Source: Desulfobacteraceae bacterium
GTDB taxonomy: Bacteria; Desulfobacterota; Desulfobacteria; Desulfobacterales; Desulfobacteraceae
Direction: 5' to 3'
Length of the DNA stretch: 10,077 bases
Assembly: GCA_024225895.1 (NCBI GenBank)
Contig: JAAEMC010000810.1
Coordinates: forward strand, 1-10,077
The notes beneath the pieces were generated by a model. It had not been told where the DNA came from and ran no database searches. It saw nothing but the letters and a program-made list of their open reading frames with translations. The translations under genes were made by a program, and so were the position numbers. Shown piece by piece: positions 1 to 5,081 of the stretch (positions are counted from its first letter, which is position 1; each line of letters opens with the position of its first letter).

Positions 1-751
1 GGTCCCTGACTTTTCCTATGGCTTCTTCCTGGTTATGGCACAGATGGTCGGCGCCGCCTGAAATTTGGGTGTGTACCTTGGCACCACCCAGGTTTTCCGC
101 CGAGATTTCCTCTCCTGTGGCCATTTTTACCAATGGCGGCCCGCCTAAAAAGGAAAAGGACTGCTGATCTATCATTACGGATTCACAGGCCATGAATACA
201 ATGTACGCGCCACCGGCTGTATTGCCGCCGGTGCTCAATGTGACCTGGCGAAGACCCATGGCAGACATCCGGGCCATGTTAAAAAAGATAGAGCCAAAAT
301 GCTGGTCATCTGGAAAGACCTCTGCCTGCATGGGCAGAAACACCCCGCCTGAATCAGCTATGTACACGCAGTCAAGTCCGCAGCGTTCGGCTATGGCCTG
401 GGCCCGCATATGTTTTTTGAGGGTAATGGGAAAATAGGTGCCGGCTTTTACCCGGCTGTCGCTGGCCATAATCATGGTCCAGTTTCCATGTAATTTTCCT
501 ATGCCTGTTACAATCCCTGCACAGGGAACATCTTCCACACCTGGATAGCCCATGCCAAAACCGGCCAGGGCGGAAAGTTCAAAAAAGGTGCTCCCAGGAT
601 CAATCAAGTCATTAATCAGATCCCTGCAAGGCCGCTTGTTCCGTTTGGCAAGGATCTCCACCGCTTTTTGCCCGCCGGGCCAGATGGCTTCCTTAAGCCG
701 CTCATCCAGTTTTACTTCTTCGTTTTCCCAGAAGGTTCTGTTTTCTGTCAT
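1..751 (-). CDS. Acyl-CoA carboxylase, carboxyltransferase (beta) subunit, methylcrotonyl-CoA-carboxylase-like, 3' end missing
   Basis: This is the first 250 codons of a biotin-dependent carboxyltransferase; the rest lies beyond the left edge. The family moves CO2 from carboxybiotin to an acyl-CoA and is usually about 535 residues, so roughly the N-terminal crotonase-fold half is seen. Recognisable blocks are MASDSRVKAGTYFPIT (95-110), KKHMRAQAIAE (112-122), ADSGGVFLPMQAEVFPD (132-148), FFNMARMSA (156-164), TAGGAYIVFM (178-187) and GGPPLVKMATGEE (203-215), followed by LGGAKVHTQISGGADH. These match the methylcrotonyl-CoA carboxylase beta pattern better than propionyl-CoA carboxylase or glutaconyl-CoA decarboxylase. 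The oxyanion-loop region reads STGGNTAGGAYIVFM rather than the usual SCTAGGAYVPAM, so the substrate may differ. ATG at 751 is preceded by GGGAG, which overlaps the stop of the upstream hydratase 8 bp away, suggesting coupled translation. No biotin carboxylase/BCCP subunit is in view. The family is firm, the substrate is not. Confidence 0.88.
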   Translation of the reverse strand, partial: MTENRTFWENEEVKLDERLKEAIWPGGQKAVEILAKRNKRPCRDLINDLIDPGSTFFELSALAGFGMGYPGVEDVPCAGIVTGIGKLHGNWTMIMASDSRVKAGTYFPITLKKHMRAQAIAERCGLDCVYIADSGGVFLPMQAEVFPDDQHFGSIFFNMARMSAMGLRQVTLSTGGNTAGGAYIVFMACESVMIDQQSFSFLGGPPLVKMATGEEISAENLGGAKVHTQISGGADHLCHNQEEAIGKVRD

Positions 752-759
752 TTATTTTT

Positions 760-1545
760 TTATCTCCCTTTATAAACCGGTTTTCTTTTTTCTCTAAAGG
801 CTGTCAATCCTTCAACCCTGTCTTCAGTGGGAATGGTTACCCTGTAGGCATTGGATTCAATGGCCAGGCCTGTGGCAAGGTCGGTCTCAATACCTTTATC
901 AATAGCGTATTTTGCCATTTCAACTGCAATGGGGCCAGTCTCGCCGATCATATCCGCCATTTTCATACACTCATCCAGCAATGCTTCAGGAGCACAGACC
1001 TTATTAACCAGCCCGATGGACAGAGCTTCTTGTGCATCCACCCTGCGGCCGGTGAAGATTAACTCCTTGGCCTTGGCCACCCCGATGATTCTGGGAAGCC
1101 TCTGGGTGCCGCCGCCGCCCGGGATAATGGCAAGCCTGGCTTCTGTCAGTCCCATGCTGGCGTTTTCACTGGCAATCCTTATATCGGACGCCAGGGCGAC
1201 TTCGGTGCCCCCGCCGAGGGCAACACCGTTGACAGCAGAAATTACGGGCTTGTTCAGGTTTTGGATAGTGGTTAAAAGATCCCGAATTGTCAGGATAAAT
1301 TTTTTGACTTCATCCTGGGAAAGTGTGGCCCTTTCTTTTAAGTCCGCGCCCGCACAAAAGGATTTTTCACCAGCTCCGGTGATGATGACGCATCGGGTAT
1401 CGTTATCATATTGAAGATCATCAATTTCTTTTTTGAGTGCATACAGAAGGTCAAAATTCAGGCAGTTCATCACTTTGGGCCGGTTCAGCGTCAGAATGAC
1501 TGCCTGGTTTTTTTTCTGGGTTAGCAAAAGGTCTTGGTTGTCCAT
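760..1545 (-). CDS. Enoyl-CoA hydratase/isomerase family protein, AUH (methylglutaconyl-CoA hydratase)-like
   Basis: A 261-residue crotonase-fold enzyme of normal family length that adds water across a 2-enoyl-CoA double bond in the cytoplasm. The oxyanion-hole segments are CAGAD (64-68) and ALGGG (109-113). Both hydratase glutamates are kept: E115 in GGGTE and E135 in GLTEARL, followed by IPGGGGTQRLPR (141-152). Several stretches resemble the AUH/LiuC methylglutaconyl-CoA hydratase group: CAGADLKERA, LAIIPGGGGTQRLPR, AKELIF, and the C-terminal block from TGLAIE through IPTEDRVEGLTAF to YKG. That would fit leucine degradation next to a methylcrotonyl-CoA-carboxylase-like gene. A crotonase role (crotonyl-CoA to 3-hydroxybutyryl-CoA) is equally allowed by the catalytic residues and would serve the thiolase/Hbd genes across the window. 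ATG at 1545 has AGGAG six bases upstream. The gene lies 27 bp after the dehydrogenase and 8 bp before the carboxyltransferase. Confidence 0.9.
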   Translation of the reverse strand: MDNQDLLLTQKKNQAVILTLNRPKVMNCLNFDLLYALKKEIDDLQYDNDTRCVIITGAGEKSFCAGADLKERATLSQDEVKKFILTIRDLLTTIQNLNKPVISAVNGVALGGGTEVALASDIRIASENASMGLTEARLAIIPGGGGTQRLPRIIGVAKAKELIFTGRRVDAQEALSIGLVNKVCAPEALLDECMKMADMIGETGPIAVEMAKYAIDKGIETDLATGLAIESNAYRVTIPTEDRVEGLTAFREKRKPVYKGR

Positions 1546-1572
1546 AATTATCTCCTGGTTACGCCGCTTTAA

Positions 1573-2721
1573 TTAGCATCCAATGAATCTGGAAATAACA
1601 ATTCTTTGAACTTCAGAAGTTCCTTCACCGATTTCCAAAAGCTTCTGGTCGCGGTAGAAACGTTCTACATTATATTCCTTCATAAGGCCGTAACCGCCAT
1701 GGATCTGGACTGCGTGGTCCACTACTCTGGACATGACTTCCGAACAATAGAGTTTTCCCATGGCTGCTTCTTTTTCAAAGGAGCGGTGGTTACTCTTGAG
1801 CCAGCAGGCTTTGTAAAGCAGATTTCTTGCACATTCGATTTCCATGGCGCAATCGGCAAGCTTGAATGCAATGGCCTGGAATTTTGAAATGGGCTGGCCG
1901 AATTGCTCTCTTTCCTTGGCATATTTCAAGGCCAGATCAAATCCGCCCTGTGCACCGCCAAGTCCCATTGCGCCAATGGAAAGCCTTCCGCCGTCAAGGG
2001 TTTGCAGCATCTGGTGGAAGCCGTCTCCCTTTTTGCCCAGAATGTTTTCTTTGGGAACCCTTACATTGTCAAAATAAAGTTCCGCTGTGTTGGAAGCGCG
2101 CCACATCATTTTTTTGTGCATGGGTACTGCCTTGAATCCCGGTGTTCCTTTTTCCACAAGTATGCAGGAATATTCCGGTTTACCGTTGTCTCGCGTGCCT
2201 GTGATTGCCTGAACAGTTACGCCCATGGTCAAATCGCAGGCTGCATTGGTAATAAATATTTTTGAACCATTGATTACCCATTCATCCCCTTCAAGAACAG
2301 CGGTTGTTTTGCTGCCGCCGGCATCGGAACCTGCTGTGGGTTCTGTAAGGCCAAATCCCCACAATCCCTCACCTGCACAAAGCTTGGGAAGATACTTTTG
2401 TTTTTGCTCTTCAGTGCCAAAATAAAAGATCGGGCCGATCCCAAGTGAGTTTCCCGCAGCAATGGTGGCAGCCTGGGAGCCATCCACTCTGGCTATTTCT
2501 TCAACAGCGATAATGTATGAGATATAGTCCATTGCCTGGCCTTCATAATCTTCAGACACAAACATACCGAAAAGGCCGATTTCTCCCATTTTACGAGTTA
2601 GCTTTTCAGAAAATTCCTCTTTTTCATCCAACTCACCGGCAATGGGGGCGATCTCCTTTTGGGCAAAATTTCTCACTTCCTTGCGGATCATTTCCTGCTC
2701 TTTCGTAAGATCAAAATCCAC
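1573..2721 (-). CDS. Acyl-CoA dehydrogenase, short/branched-chain type
   Basis: A 382-residue FAD enzyme of usual family length that oxidises a saturated acyl-CoA to the 2-enoyl-CoA and passes electrons to ETF. Visible motifs are the flavin/substrate block GFGLTEPTAGSDAG (122-135), WVINGSKIFITNA (148-160), the WRASNTAELYFDNVRVP block (207-223), REQFGQPISKFQ (271-282), QIHGGYG (339-345) and LEIGEGTSEVQR (362-373). E366 in GEGTSE is the catalytic base at the position used by short-, medium- and 2-methyl-branched-chain dehydrogenases. Isovaleryl-CoA dehydrogenases usually have Ala there and a Glu on an earlier helix, where this protein has GGRLSIG (244-250). Butyryl-, isobutyryl- or 2-methylbutyryl-CoA are therefore likelier substrates than isovaleryl-CoA. 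The start is GTG at 2721, chosen because AAAGGAGG sits six bases before it. It is the first gene of the minus-strand operon and lies behind a long leader and a TetR-type operator. Confidence 0.93.
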   Translation of the reverse strand: MDFDLTKEQEMIRKEVRNFAQKEIAPIAGELDEKEEFSEKLTRKMGEIGLFGMFVSEDYEGQAMDYISYIIAVEEIARVDGSQAATIAAGNSLGIGPIFYFGTEEQKQKYLPKLCAGEGLWGFGLTEPTAGSDAGGSKTTAVLEGDEWVINGSKIFITNAACDLTMGVTVQAITGTRDNGKPEYSCILVEKGTPGFKAVPMHKKMMWRASNTAELYFDNVRVPKENILGKKGDGFHQMLQTLDGGRLSIGAMGLGGAQGGFDLALKYAKEREQFGQPISKFQAIAFKLADCAMEIECARNLLYKACWLKSNHRSFEKEAAMGKLYCSEVMSRVVDHAVQIHGGYGLMKEYNVERFYRDQKLLEIGEGTSEVQRIVISRFIGC

Positions 2722-2749
2722 CCTGAGCCTCCTTTATTTCTATGGTTAT

Positions 2750-2867
2750 ACCAAATGTCATAAACAAATTTCCGTTAAAACGAAATTGAGACATCTCAGA
2801 CCGTTTGACTTAAGCCTTAGAATTTATGCGGCATTTGGTTTTTGGCGATTGCTTTCCGCCATTTGGT
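2750..2867. repeat. Three copies of ACCAAATG/CATTTGGT in the leader, with intervening hairpins
   Basis: On the plus strand ACCAAATG occurs at 2750-2757 and its complement CATTTGGT at 2832-2839 and 2860-2867. The first copy can therefore pair with either of the other two but not both. The two direct copies flank a small TGGCG...CGCCA inverted repeat. Between the arms lies an imperfect hairpin, AAACG(2778-2782)...TGAG/CTCA...CGTTT(2802-2806). This is read directly from the bases; any function is inference. Confidence 0.5.
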
Positions 2868-2951
2868 TATTCTCAAAATCATTCTTATAATCGCTATAAC
2901 TATTTGTAATATTACAGATTCGAAGCAGCTAAGCTCGACAACGCAAAAAAC

Positions 2952-2969
2952 TGATCGAGCGCTCAGTCT
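2952..2969. promoter_or_regulatory. Probable TetR-family operator in front of the acyl-CoA dehydrogenase operon
   Basis: The 8-bp palindrome GAGCGCTC (2957-2964) is flanked so that the minus strand reads AGACTGAGCGCTCGATCA. This matches 15 of 18 positions of the site before tetR (4265-4282). It begins right after the predicted start point of the minus-strand promoter (2977-3006), where a bound repressor would block initiation. It is assigned to the TetR protein encoded at 4329-4991 by similarity of the two sites; binding is inferred. Confidence 0.7.
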
Positions 2970-2976
2970 ATCGGGA

Positions 2977-3006
2977 ATACTACATGGAAATGATTCTGTT
3001 TGTCAA
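2977..3006 (-). promoter_or_regulatory. Sigma70-type promoter of the acyl-CoA dehydrogenase operon
   Basis: On the minus strand a perfect TTGACA (3001-3006) is followed after 18 bp by TAGTAT (2977-2982), giving a start near 2970. The operator at 2952-2969 lies directly downstream. The -35 box is embedded in an odd-spaced palindrome TGTTTGTCAAACA (2997-3009), which might be a second protein site. The promoter lies about 95 bp after the stop of the CheX-like gene, which runs in the same direction; no strong terminator is seen between them. Confidence 0.6.
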
Positions 3007-3105
3007 ACAATTTTCTGTACATTAAGGAATTTAATGATGCAAGCTATTTTTTTAAGACAAATCAACTGGAAGTGATAATATAATTAGGTGAAATATATAA
3101 TTGGC

Positions 3106-3978
3106 TTATTTTAATTTTGAAATTTGATCTTTTCGAACATGCCATTTATTCAAGCCATCCTGCTTTCCAATAAGAAATCCAGATCTAAGAAGACCTTTAA
3201 TTTTTGCAGAAGGAAGACCTGTTTCTTTAACAAAATCTTTGACACTGACATAATCACTTAAATTAATATAGCCTTCTTTTTTGGAGTCTGTCTTGGGGAT
3301 GGAATTTGTCTGGCCGCCCTGGATTTTTTCAAGCTCGATTTTCGGAATATGCCATTGGAGCGCGCTGACTTTTTCCCCGGATAGAAATCCAGTGGTTAGA
3401 AATCTTCTCACTTTGATCTTTCCCATGCCGGTCCTTTTGGAAAATTCTTCAATCGAGATCATTCCATTTGGTGGTTTAATCTTTGGGGAGGTGTCTTTTT
3501 CAAAATCTTTTTCAATCTTGATTAACGATGCTTCAATGAGAAAAGAACCGGAACCTGTTTCAAAGGGAACAACAATAATGGGGGTTTTTTTAAGATTGGC
3601 TGGTATTTTAGGAATCTTCCGGCTTATTTGCGGGACTGCTACATCAAAGAAAAATCCTTTTTCAGACAATTCAGCCTTTGCACCACCGGATATCATGTTG
3701 GTTAATTCTCCGGCAATATCATCGAGTTCCTCCAGGTTAGCGGACTCTGCCTCGCCGAACAGGGCCTTGAAAATGTCATTTAAACAGTCCTGGGAAAAAT
3801 TAATGATGAAATATCCATTAACACCATGACCGTTCAGTCCAATGAAGCTTTTGATTTCTCCCTTGCCTGAAGGCGCAATCCTAACGCTTGCTTTGCCCGG
3901 TACCGGTGTGATCTGGGCAAACGTTTTAAAAACGTTAATAGAAGCATTAATAAAAGGGTTGATGTACTTGACGTCCAT
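3106..3978 (-). CDS. CheX-like domain protein with two C-terminal excisionase/MerR-like HTH repeats
   Basis: A 290-residue protein. Residues 1-155 look like the CheX/CheC phosphatase fold: it opens MDVKYINPFINASINVF and carries LDDIAGELTNMISGGAKAEL (85-104), in which E91 and N94 form the ExxN motif used by CheX to dephosphorylate CheY-P. After a charged, proline-containing linker come two related segments, 173-219 and 243-289. Each runs hydrophobic-S-(I/V)-xx-F-xxxTG, then a second helix, then GFL-(S/I)-G and W-H-(I/V), as in HTH_17/excisionase domains. CheX proteins are normally a single domain, so this fusion is unusual. A start nine codons upstream (4005) is possible, but ATG 3978 has GGGGAA just before it and fits the predicted transcript start and the family's N-terminus. 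It has its own promoter lacking the TetR site. A role as a phospho-receiver-linked DNA-binding regulator is inference. Confidence 0.75.
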   Translation of the reverse strand: MDVKYINPFINASINVFKTFAQITPVPGKASVRIAPSGKGEIKSFIGLNGHGVNGYFIINFSQDCLNDIFKALFGEAESANLEELDDIAGELTNMISGGAKAELSEKGFFFDVAVPQISRKIPKIPANLKKTPIIVVPFETGSGSFLIEASLIKIEKDFEKDTSPKIKPPNGMISIEEFSKRTGMGKIKVRRFLTTGFLSGEKVSALQWHIPKIELEKIQGGQTNSIPKTDSKKEGYINLSDYVSVKDFVKETGLPSAKIKGLLRSGFLIGKQDGLNKWHVRKDQISKLK

Positions 3979-4009
3979 TTTTTCCCCAAAAAAGTGATAA
4001 AACATGAGG

Positions 4010-4039
4010 ATAGTACTACGAACCCTGCAAGTTTATCAA
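4010..4039 (-). promoter_or_regulatory. Likely promoter of the CheX-HTH gene
   Basis: On the minus strand TTGATA (4034-4039) is separated by 18 bp from TACTAT (4010-4015), giving a start near 4003. That falls at or inside the upstream candidate ATG (4005) and leaves a leader of about 25 nt carrying GGGGAA before ATG 3978. It therefore favours the shorter protein. No GAGCGCTC operator is nearby. Confidence 0.45.
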
Positions 4040-4228
4040 GTCCTTTAACTAATGCTTTAATGATGCTTGCCCTGCCAGTTTCATGTGACCGGATTTAAAC
4101 CTAATGCTGTAAGCTTTAATGACGTTCAGGATGACTGAAATAATAGCATAATTTTTATCTGTTTTTACGTGTTAATCGATCATGGTCCTGTTTTTATGTA
4201 AAAATTGGGCAAACATCATTATAATTGC
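4040..4228. other. Divergent intergenic spacer between the CheX-HTH gene and tetR
   Basis: This AT-rich stretch holds no credible reading frame. The only pattern seen is a near-exact direct repeat, GCTTTAATGATG (4054-4065) and GCTTTAATGACG (4113-4124), 59 bp apart, each close to a TAATGCT motif. It might be a binding site pair or chance. Confidence 0.4.
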
Positions 4229-4257
4229 TTGACATGACAACGTAATCTATGTAACAA
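4229..4257 (+). promoter_or_regulatory. Likely promoter of the tetR-icmF operon
   Basis: A perfect TTGACA -35 box (4229-4234) is followed after 17 bp by a poor -10, TAACAA (4252-4257). The start would be near 4264, at the edge of the palindromic operator. The distance from -35 box to operator (about 30 bp) is nearly the same as for the minus-strand promoter at 2977-3006, which supports both assignments. The weak -10 makes the exact start uncertain. Confidence 0.5.
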
Positions 4258-4263
4258 AAAATA

Positions 4264-4283
4264 TTGACCGAGCGCTCGTTCAA
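4264..4283. promoter_or_regulatory. Probable TetR autoregulatory operator
   Basis: TTGAcCGAGCGCTCGtTCAA is a 20-bp palindrome with one mismatched pair (lower case) and a perfect 10-bp centre, CGAGCGCTCG. It lies at the predicted transcription start and 45 bp before the TTG start of tetR, the usual place for a self-repressing TetR-family regulator. The near copy at 2952-2969 suggests one regulator for both operons. Confidence 0.8.
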
Positions 4284-4328
4284 GAGCGATTTCCTTTTGA
4301 ATCAAATAAGAGATAAAGGAGTGAAGAC

Positions 4329-4991
4329 TTGGGTAAGAAAACAAAGGATCAAACCCTGCTCAGTGATGGTGAAGTCCCGACCCAGATAAAGAATCCGGAA
4401 TTGGTCCAGGAAAGGCGCAGGCAGATTGTTGATTCCACAGTCAAGCTTTTTATTGAGCATGGATATCACAAAACGACCACAAGGATGATTGCAAAAGCAG
4501 CCAATTTTTCAATTGGATCACTCTATGAATATGTTAGTTCAAAAGAGGATTTGCTTTATCTGGTTTGCAAGGCAATTCATTCAGAAGTTCAAAAGGCTGT
4601 TGAAGAAGCCCTGGCAGATGAGACCACCAGGGAAAAACAGCGCCTGGCTCAGGTAATCCGGCAGTATTTTCTGGTATGTGACCGCATGAGAGATCATACC
4701 CTTTTGATGTATCAGGTCACCCAGTTTTTGCCATTGAAATGGAAAGAACGGGTCCTTGTCAATGAACTGAATATTACGGATATTTTTATCAAGGTACTGG
4801 AACAGCTTTCCGGTAAGGGAGATTTCCCGAAGCTTGATGGAAAAACTACCCACCTTGTCGGGCACAACATATCTGTTCTGGGGCATATGTGGGCCTTTAG
4901 AAATTGGTATTTAAAAAAAGACTACACCATTGAAGATTACATAGACATTCAGACCGATTTTATTCTCGGACTTGTTTTTAATATAGAATAA
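4329..4991 (+). CDS. TetR/AcrR-family transcriptional regulator
   Basis: A 220-residue repressor-type protein. The N-terminal TetR DNA-binding domain spans about 29-79: RRRQIVDSTVKLFIEHGYHKTTTRMIAKAANFSIG and on to SLYEYVSSKEDLL, with the recognition helix around 59-68. The remaining ~140 residues form the variable ligand/dimer domain, with helical stretches rich in aromatics near the C-terminus (GHMWAFRNWYLKKDY). TTG at 4329 is the start because an in-frame TAA lies at 4314-4316, AAAGGAG ends seven bases before TTG, and the next in-frame ATG is inside the HTH (about codon 53). It is the first gene of the plus-strand operon, 90 bp before icmF, and has a palindromic operator just upstream. The neighbours suggest an acyl-CoA ligand (for example isobutyryl- or isovaleryl-CoA); this is inference. 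Confidence 0.92.
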   Translation: MGKKTKDQTLLSDGEVPTQIKNPELVQERRRQIVDSTVKLFIEHGYHKTTTRMIAKAANFSIGSLYEYVSSKEDLLYLVCKAIHSEVQKAVEEALADETTREKQRLAQVIRQYFLVCDRMRDHTLLMYQVTQFLPLKWKERVLVNELNITDIFIKVLEQLSGKGDFPKLDGKTTHLVGHNISVLGHMWAFRNWYLKKDYTIEDYIDIQTDFILGLVFNIE

Positions 4992-5020
4992 TAGCCTTGG
5001 AAACGAATTCGCCCGGCTTC

Positions 5021-5079
5021 CTTCTCCTTAATTTATAAGGCAGATGGCAAAGCTGCGGCGGCTTTTTGTAAAGGAGAAG
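5021..5079 (+). promoter_or_regulatory. Possible RNA helix hiding the icmF ribosome binding site
   Basis: CTTCTCCTT (5021-5029) is the exact 9-base complement of AAGGAGAAG (5071-5079), the Shine-Dalgarno segment of icmF; the enclosed loop is 41 nt. A competing small hairpin, CCTTA (5026-5030) with TAAGG (5036-5040), uses half of the same pyrimidine tract and would free the ribosome site. No conserved cobalamin-riboswitch box is present, so any switch would be of another kind. The complementarity is seen; regulation is inferred. Confidence 0.4.
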
Positions 5080-5081
5080 TT

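Larger units (their letters stand above)
2722..2970 (-). other. Long structured 5' leader of the acyl-CoA dehydrogenase operon
   Basis: If transcription starts near 2970, about 250 nt precede the GTG of the dehydrogenase. No convincing gene is seen in it. It ends in a strong AAAGGAGG Shine-Dalgarno (2727-2737 region). It holds an imperfect hairpin (2778-2806), three copies of an 8-mer in mixed orientation (2750-2867), a TGGCG/CGCCA stem (2843-2861 region) and a 12-bp palindrome TGTAATATTACA (2905-2916). A 21-codon reading frame (2817-2882, minus) exists but has no clear ribosome site. The texture resembles a dispersed repeat more than a known riboswitch; no cobalamin, SAM or T-box hallmark was recognised. 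Confidence 0.45.

Noticed and set aside
851..1414. Long plus-strand reading frame (187 codons) opposite the enoyl-CoA hydratase.
   Set aside because: It is antisense to a clearly recognised gene, has no family-like motifs, and arises from the codon bias of the hydratase.
2817..2882. A 21-residue basic leader peptide frame on the minus strand (MILRITKW...).
   Set aside because: Only a very weak AAGA precedes it, and the sequence falls in the repeat-like leader; it is not enough to call a gene.
3020..3036. CATTAA/TTAATG hairpin between the CheX-HTH gene and the dehydrogenase promoter, as a terminator.
   Set aside because: All but two stem pairs are A-T, the stem is six pairs, and no T-run follows on the minus strand.
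2642..3075. Plus-strand frames (2642-2890 and 2842-3075) across the dehydrogenase 5' end, leader and promoter.
   Set aside because: No ribosome sites or recognisable motifs; they cover promoter and operator sequence. They may reflect a repeat rather than a protein.
3281..3829. 182-codon plus-strand frame opposite the CheX-HTH gene.
   Set aside because: Antisense shadow; the minus-strand frame has family motifs, a promoter and a ribosome site.
4992..5081. Cobalamin riboswitch before icmF.
   Set aside because: The stretch is only 90 bp and lacks the conserved B12-box and the multi-helix core; only the simple ribosome-site helix is seen.
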